Source: Petrolisthes cinctipes
Lineage: Eukaryota; Arthropoda; Malacostraca; Decapoda; Porcellanidae
Direction of reading: 5' to 3'
Assembly (NCBI GenBank): GCA_033782935.1
Contig: JAWQEG010003706.1
Location: 29,143-93,142, forward strand
Length of the DNA: 64,000 nt
Shown here: positions 57,940 through 64,000 of the stretch, in pieces
Position numbering within the stretch: the stretch's first letter is position 1
Layout: every line of letters begins with the position of its first letter
Translations under genes and position numbers: made by a program
Notes under the pieces: model-generated
Told to the model about the DNA's origin: nothing
Seen by the model: the letters and a program-made list of their open reading frames with translations, nothing else
The model's database searches: none

Positions 57940-58300
57940 TATGACAGGCTGACAGACAGACAGACAAACAGGCAACACAGATAACACGTAGACCAATACT
58001 GACACAACCGGACAGGAATATATAAAGATAAACATACAGATAAAATACCGATATTGATAGACAGCCAGCCAGACAGACAAGAAAATAGAGAGACAAATAG
58101 ACACACAGATTGACAGACAGACAGGCAGATAAAGAGAATATATAAGACAGATAAACAGGGAACAGTTATACCGAAAAGAAGGTGACGGACAGGCCAATTG
58201 ACGGATGACCAGACAGACAACCAAGCTACAAAAACAAGATACATATGGACAGACAGCGAGACAGACAGTACAGTAACATAACAGGTGAACAATGAGGGAA
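57940..58300. repeat. Degenerate CAGA/GACAGA repeat
   Basis: GACAGACAGACAGAC, CAGCCAGCCAGACAGACAAG and related motifs are interspersed with non-repeat sequence. Minus frames rich in Cys/Leu/Ser/Val are artefacts. Confidence 0.85.
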
Positions 58301-58317
58301 GTAGCAGGGATGTCGTA

Positions 58318-58885
58318 AGTAGGTAGATAGGTAGAAAGGTAAGTATGTAGGTAGGTGAGTAGGTAGATAGGTTGGTTGGTAGGTAGATAGATAGATAGAT
58401 AGTTAGATAGGTAGGTAGGTAGGTGGATAAGTAGGTAGGTGGATGGGTGGATAAGTAGGTAGGTAGATAGGTAGATAAGAGGCAGGTAGATAAGTAGGTA
58501 GGTAGGTAGACAGGTAGGTAGACAGGTAGGTAGGTAGGTAGACAGGTAGGTAGGTAGGTAGACAGGTAGGTAGGTAGGTAGACAGGTAGGTAGGTATGTA
58601 GACAGGTAGGTAGGTAGGTAGACAGGTAGGTAGGTAGGTAGACAGGTAGGTAGACAGGTAGGTAGGTAGGTAGACAGGTAGGTAGGTAGGTAGACAGGTA
58701 GGTAGGTAGGTAGACAGGTAGGTAGACAGGCAGGCAGTTAGGTAGGTAGACAGGCAGGCAGTTAGGTAGATAGGTAGGCAGGCAGGTAGGGAGTCAGGCA
58801 GGTAAATAGTAAGTCAGTCAGTCAGTCAGGTAGGCAGGTAGGGAGTCAGGCAGAAAGGCAGGTAGGTAGGTAGGCAGACAACATG
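58318..58885. repeat. GTAG tetranucleotide array with GACAG higher-order units
   Basis: (GTAG)n with AGATAG variants to about 58500, then homogeneous GACAGGTAGGTAGGTAGGTA units (20 bp, with shorter 12-bp forms) to about 58740, then decaying GGCAG and AGTCAGTCAG variants. Confidence 0.97.
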
Positions 58886-59060
58886 TAGGGATGTATATAG
58901 GGGAGGGGGAAAGAGGGGCTACACTCCTATAGTTTTCATCCCTCTAGTCGTCGTCAAATACCAGCCTCGGTGGTCTTGTCTGGCAACCGCCCCTCCCCTA
59001 CGGTAATGGTCCCCTGTCACGCACACACCTATACCCCACACCCAACTTACCTTACTTTAC

Positions 59061-59063
<3 letters not shown>

Positions 59064-59095
<32 letters not shown>

Positions 59096-59216
59096 GAGAG
59101 AGAGAGAGAGAGTTTCATCTATAGCTTTTGGACTTTGTATGTATATTTAGGGTTATATTGTAAGAGTAGTGTATTTTCTTGTATACTTTTTCTGTCACCC
59201 TCCCCAACTCTCTCTC

Positions 59217-59301
<85 letters not shown>

Positions 59302-59320
59302 CACACACACACACACACAA
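59064..59320. repeat. GT, GA and TC/CA microsatellites
   Basis: (GT)n at 59064-59093, (GA)n at 59094-59112, then after a ~95-bp gap (TC)n of about 90 bp at 59211-59300 and (CA)n at 59301-59318. The order mirrors itself (GT-GA then TC-CA), so the two compound repeats are complementary and could pair. Confidence 0.95.
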
Positions 59321-60159
59321 CAGCCCCGTAATCTCACGAACCCACCACGCACCCAGACGTCTCAGTTTCACAGGTCAGTGAGGTCTATGATACACATATA
59401 ATAAATAAAGATAGATTAGATGTAGGTTTTTGTTTTAGATAGAGAAAATGGAAATACAATATGAGAAAGTTGCAGGTACATACATATAATTCAAAGATTG
59501 AGATAGGATAGTTTTGAGAGACGAAATGAAAATGAAGAGACCATGAACGTCTGTCTGTATCTTTGGGATAATCTCGTACTATAAATCTGGATATTCTGTA
59601 ACGGCTTTGAAGATTTTTCTGTTCATCATTGTACAAAATTTAAAGCAACGCTAAAAATATAGTTAGAAAAGTACGATATCGGTAAGTACATTTTCGGTTG
59701 GAATTATAGAGGGCTGAAAATTACACTTCGGTAGCAGGTAGAACGTGTAAGATGTATGTAGTACGTAGATGCACGTGGAACAAATCATGATAAAGAGCTT
59801 TGGTACGCTGAAATGCAGTTATAATGGCGTAGCTAGACCACACAGACAGAGGTAGAAGGATTCATTAGTCTGCGGTTACTCTTTCAATTTAATCCTTAGT
59901 GTCTCGTGGGTAACTGGCCCCTAAAAAGTAGAAATTTGTATCAACTTTACATACACAACATGAAGTAAGTCATGTCGTAATGGTGTGTGAATTATAATCA
60001 CAAATATACTTTTTATTGCATACCGTATTGCTTTAAATAAGAAACTAAAGTAAGACTGGCTAAACCAAGCAGCATTGGTGGGTAATTTACTTTACTTTAT
60101 GCAAGCTAGCTTTAAACGAATGATTTGTGTATCTTTCCTTCGCGGTATATTAACAAGGA
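59321..60159. other. Spacer, no gene
   Basis: AT-rich single-copy sequence. Confidence 0.5.
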
Positions 60160-60235
60160 AGGTGGCCTAGTGCATCGATAACTCGTAACTTGATAGTCGG
60201 GGCTATAAATCCACCCAGTAGCCAGTGAAAGATAT
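60160..60235 (+). mobile_element. Degenerate tRNA-like SINE head
   Basis: AAGGTGGCCTAGTGCATCGA at 60160-60179 resembles the box A of tRNA-derived SINE heads. GGGGCTATAAATCCACCC at about 60199-60216 sits where box B should be but has lost its GTTCGA core. No body resembling the other two SINEs follows. Confidence 0.4.
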
Positions 60236-60349
60236 TGTATCTCCAAATAAAGTTTAATTAAGTTATTATTCATACAAAATCGTTCATACTTATAAAATTG
60301 TAGTATTTAATGTCTGAATTTGGGCACGAAGGTCGTTAATTGTTACTTG

Positions 60350-60433
60350 TGTGTGTGTGTGTGTGTGTCTGCAGATTATAGAGTGGTTAGCCTTGTCGCT
60401 GTTGCCCTCTCGTTCAGAAAAAAAAAAAAAAAG

Positions 60434-60466
<33 letters not shown>
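60350..60466. repeat. GT microsatellite and long poly-A
   Basis: (GT)n at 60350-60367 and about 47 nearly uninterrupted A residues at 60418-60465 with one G. The ~45 bp between them includes GAGTGGTTAGCCTTG, a possible fragment of a tRNA-like box A. Confidence 0.93.
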
Positions 60467-60468
<2 letters not shown>

Positions 60469-60519
60469 CCTTCTTGGTGTAAATGTGAGCCCGTATCATC
60501 TAGATTACCAGCCCTGCAT

Positions 60520-60880
60520 ATGAAACCCCTCGGCCACACCTCCTGCCTTGGTTCGATGCAGCGCCACCCCACTCACTCTCCCATTCGTGTCTCACCCCAT
60601 TACGACCCCCATCACTCACACCTCTGTCTCGTCCCATCAATTGAGCCCTTCCACCCCTGACTACCCGCCTCACCTGGCCACAGCTTCTTGCTACAATTAA
60701 ACCCTTCCTACCAGACCCTACCCTCTCGCTCGCTAACCTGTATCCCCCTCCTGGTTCGGCCCACATCCCAGCCTATCCCACCTGACGATCATGGGCCACT
60801 AAAGACCACTCCAGTCCACCTGAGCCAACCATAGGCCCTCATTATCTATCCCTTTCTATCCCTTAACTCTTAAACAACGG
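60520..60880. repeat. C-rich low-complexity DNA
   Basis: Degenerate CCCACC, CCCATC and CCACCTG motifs in a G-poor strand, without a clear period. Confidence 0.55.
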
Positions 60881-61139
60881 GTGTTCTTGTGACATCTTAC
60901 ATCGTCTGACGCCAATCCAAGAAGGTTACCTAACACACTAGCCATTGTTTTGAGGTTACCTGAAATAGATTTTAGCATATGAATATAAGAAAAGCATCCC
61001 TCTGTCAGGAGCAATTCAATACTCATTTGACGTTTTTTTTTTTAATACTGTTATCGTATTTTCTAACCCTTCTCCCTTCAGTCAACGTCGATGTATATCA
61101 GCCAACCAGCAATTTCAGTTCAATGTTTAACTCTGATAA
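60881..61139. other. Spacer, no feature seen
   Basis: Single-copy sequence. Confidence 0.5.
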
Positions 61140-61560
61140 CATTCTGAAGCTAGCCAATCCACTTCAGCCACATACAAACCCACCAAAGACCACCTCAACT
61201 ATAACCTACCAAACCATGTCCACTCCACCCATTAACACCCATGCACCCAGACCCACCCTCCTTATCCCATTTCTCTTGCCACAATTCACCTTCAACCATT
61301 GCTGTCACACCTGACCCACTGTGGCCCACCAAAACCCACCTCACAAACCATTCACATTACAACAATAAAGTACCAGAACCCACTGTACCCCTCCTGCTTA
61401 CCCCAGCGTACCCTAAACTAACCACAGCCATTCTACCTAGCATACCCTACAGTCATTGCCCCTCTTTATCACCACCATAATCCACCCATATCCACCACAG
61501 CCCAAACACTAACCACCACAACCCACTCCATTAACCCACCGAACGTAACTCCACTTCATC
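61140..61560. repeat. Degenerate ACCCACC/CCACCA repeat
   Basis: CCCACCAAAACCCACCTCAC, AACCCACTGTACCC and CCACCACAACCCACTCC recur loosely in an almost G-free strand. It resembles 46620-47215. Confidence 0.65.
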
Positions 61561-62284
61561 AACTCTCGACATCAACTTGCCACTGTTCTTCCTGGTTTCC
61601 CTCCCATTATCCTGCCCAATAAGTGCCAATTAACTAATTTCGTGTTTTTTACGCAGTGAAGATAAAGAGGGACGATACAGTTGAAGGCAAAAGTTGTCTT
61701 GCACTCACCAATATTTTGGCCAAATTTATTCGTGAGCATCCGAAAGATATCTTATGGATCTTACCGTAATGGGTGTCTCTATGAAGTGAGGATTAATTAA
61801 GATGGCTAAATAATATAGCGATTCAATATAATAACTTCTTTATTAAAAATTGATTTATCCATTATTGGTAAATTCAGTGGGCACAGAGGCATAACCTTTT
61901 GGGTGTTTGTTAAGAGTAAATTGCGTCTCTGTGAAAGAATCAAATACATTGTATCTACTGCATATATGGCTCTAAAAGATGGATTGGGCTATGATGAAGT
62001 ATATGCATGTACACCCCCATTTACCCCCCTGTGACCTACACGATCACTAAAGGCATAATTCATTGCAATGGCAGGCATGTTAGGAGATACGACAATGCCC
62101 ATTGATCTGGGTGTATCTGTGAATGATATATTGCACTAGCCTTCAAAAGTATCCCCAAGACTTATCATGCTAAAACATATGTTATTTTAGTTTTTCTTCA
62201 GCACCGTCCTGCCCTCCTTCCCACTGCTGATCTCTAGTGATGTCAACGCTTGAGTAAGTCGTAATCCATGAAAATGTTTAAATG
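61561..62284. other. Spacer, no gene
   Basis: AT-rich single-copy sequence. Confidence 0.5.
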
Positions 62285-62520
62285 CGAATATATAAATAGA
62301 GAAATAGGTAGGCAGGTATGTAGCTACATTAGATGGGTAGAGATGGGTAGGTAAGTAAATAGGTAGACAGGTGGATAAGTTACAGGTAGACAGGTAAACA
62401 GGTGGATAAATAAGTTAAAAGGTGGATAAATAAGTTAACAGATGGACAGCTAAACAGGTGAATAAATAAGTTAACAGTAGACAGGCAAATAGGTAGAGTG
62501 GAAGACAGAAAAAGACATAG
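62285..62520. repeat. Degenerate AGGTAGACAGGTGGATAA repeat
   Basis: AGGTAGACAGGTGGATAAGT, AACAGGTGGATAAATAAGTT and AACAGGTGAATAAATAAGTT recur. It is related in composition to the GTAG array at 58318-58885. Confidence 0.85.
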
Positions 62521-63316
62521 ACGGAAAGAAAACAAGATCAACAATCATATGAACAAGTATACACAACATAATTGGTGGCGCACAAACACACCCACAAGAC
62601 TCTCAGTCCACGTGTATATTAGCGTGTGGGTGTGGGTGGTCTGGGCCCCTACGCCTTAACGACCAGCATCATGCACACGTCAGCCAGCCTCGTTAACACC
62701 ACCAGCAATTACAGACCGCACAGAGTCAGGTCCTTCGCTCTGGAGAATATGAGACTGGAGTGGGTAAATAAAAAAAAATACGTTGCAGAGTAAATGGCCA
62801 CTTCTATATGACACAGAGTTGGGTCGACGCAGAATTATACTATCCTGGGGGTTCGGTGTTAGGATATGGTATGTAAAGGGAATAAATGTAAGTGTTTTAT
62901 GGCCACTTGGATGCTTCATACTCGCATGTATCATATTGGTCAAAACTAGTGTTCGCGCACTCACCTTTTACTGCCCCCCACGGTCACGAGCATTAATAAG
63001 TTTTCAGGTGCATGAGCTTCGAATATCCAGAGACAGTAAAATAAATGCACAATAAGATCTCCATTGGAATTACTTCGTTGGTGAGTTGGTCTGTTCAAAG
63101 CTTCAACCAAAGCTGTATACTTATTAATGCTCGCGACTGTACAATATTTCTCATGAAGCCCTGTGAAAGCCTTCCCGAAACCCGAAGAGGACAATATACG
63201 TAGTTGTCATAATATTACATTTAATGGACGATATATTGACGACTACTGTAAGCATCTACTCCCTTGCCAATTTCGTTATAGCGTAAACAATAGTATAACA
63301 TATTTAGTTAATTGGG
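62521..63316. other. Spacer, no gene recognised
   Basis: Single-copy sequence. Frames at 62680-62964 (minus) and 62783-63055 (plus) overlap and show no known domain. Confidence 0.45.
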
Positions 63317-63342
63317 AAAAAAAAAAAAAAAAAAAAAAAAAA
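63317..63342. repeat. Poly-A tract
   Basis: About 26 consecutive A residues. No retroposon body recognised upstream. Confidence 0.95.
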
Positions 63343-63624
63343 CAGGTAGCTTCCTTTAATAATGTTATAATACAGTAGGTCTATTGGATGTGGGTTGGCC
63401 ATGAGGTAGCAGTGTGGCGTGTGGCGTGTGGCCTTGCACTGTTTTCCACAATTACCCTTTAAGTGTAAGCAGACCAGGCCATATGTCATCATCTTCTTCT
63501 GCCACCACCTGCTCTTAACCCTATACACACACCATTGCTTAACATCTGTCCTTGTTCCTTACACGACCTTACGTAATGTTTACCCTTTTCTAAACACACA
63601 CTCATACACACACACACTGCACAC

Positions 63625-63679
63625 ATTCTAACTCTAACTAACTAACTAACTAACTCTCTCTCTCTCTCTCTCTCTCTCC

Positions 63680-63762
<83 letters not shown>

Positions 63763-63778
63763 AACACACACACACACA
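63625..63778. repeat. TAAC, TC and CA compound microsatellite
   Basis: (CTAA)n at about 63633-63653, then (TC)n with CCTCTC and ATCTC interruptions to about 63761, then (CA)n to 63776. Confidence 0.95.
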
Positions 63779-64000
63779 ATTACACAGCTCCTTACATAGC
63801 TACACACTCAAAGAGAACACACTAGCCTTTGTTTCGTATGCATCCCTTCATTTATCTCCATATATAGTACATATACCTGTACACAAAAACATTCTAAATT
63901 CTACCCTTCAGCTCCAATCTTTATCAACATACTTTTCTTCAATTTTCAGTTACCTTGAGTCCTCCCTCCTTGTGTTCCCTTCTATTTTTTTTTATGACAA
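63779..64000. other. AT/C-rich window end, no feature seen
   Basis: Single-copy sequence to the window edge. Confidence 0.5.

Noticed and set aside
63625..63655. Telomeric repeat
   Set aside because: The unit is CTAA/TAAC, not the TTAGG of arthropod telomeres, and it continues into TC and CA microsatellites.

Overview
The window reads as non-coding DNA from a large, repeat-rich animal genome, most likely a decapod crustacean. The grounds are AT-rich background sequence, a very high load of long microsatellites and minisatellites, tRNA-derived SINEs whose body downstream of box B looks like the decapod type, and a decayed non-LTR reverse-transcriptase fragment. The taxon is an inference; another arthropod or a mollusc is not excluded. 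I found no protein-coding gene I can defend. The long open frames lie almost entirely in low-complexity DNA (GT/CA, GGAA, TGG, GGGAGGG, TCTG) and are open because the repeats lack stop codons. I saw no functional tRNA, rRNA or snRNA gene, CRISPR array or bacterial-type operon. The window is either intergenic or the inside of a very large intron.

What is organised here is the mobile and tandem DNA. The main signal is a dispersed family of short foldback elements (155-167 bp when complete). Their ends are TTAAGGGG-like, and an inner inverted repeat reads TGATTCCTCCAAACTATGCC on one arm and its complement on the other. Five copies have both TTAA ends: 10599-10764, 19393-19556, 25108-25262, 32305-32465 and 41197-41363. 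At least seven more are truncated or degenerate: 1-134, 131-297, 6650-6732, 10360-10500, 18107-18160, 32790-32935 and 43777-43915. A second TTAA-bounded element, a G/C-rich hairpin, lies at 48700-48898. A Tc1/mariner-style foldback element with TA duplications lies at 44930-45140. A short retroposon with a 13-bp target-site duplication lies at 31164-31385. The 3' end of a non-LTR reverse-transcriptase ORF, with frameshifts and stops, lies at 13550-14065. tRNA-derived SINEs lie at 42570-42720 (plus) and about 668-790 (minus), with a weaker tRNA-like head at 60160-60235.

Layout: 0-6 kb holds MITEs and then large purine, G-rich, pyrimidine, CA, TGG and polypurine tracts. 7-12 kb holds a TG tract, an ancient ~122-bp tandem repeat and a TGG-type array interrupted by two MITEs. 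12-25 kb is mostly single-copy AT-rich DNA with a LINE relic, a clean 20-bp minisatellite and two MITEs. 25-29 kb holds 5-, 22- and 33-bp repeats and a degenerate satellite-like array with ~143-bp monomers. 29-41 kb is quiet apart from a retroposon, MITEs, a 29-bp minisatellite and a 140-bp TA tract. 41-52 kb is a second dense repeat district. 52-64 kb holds degenerate purine-rich DNA, a ~570-bp GTAG/GACAG array, TC and CA tracts and C-rich degenerate repeats. The elements do not form a pathway; they record waves of short non-autonomous transposition and tandem expansion.
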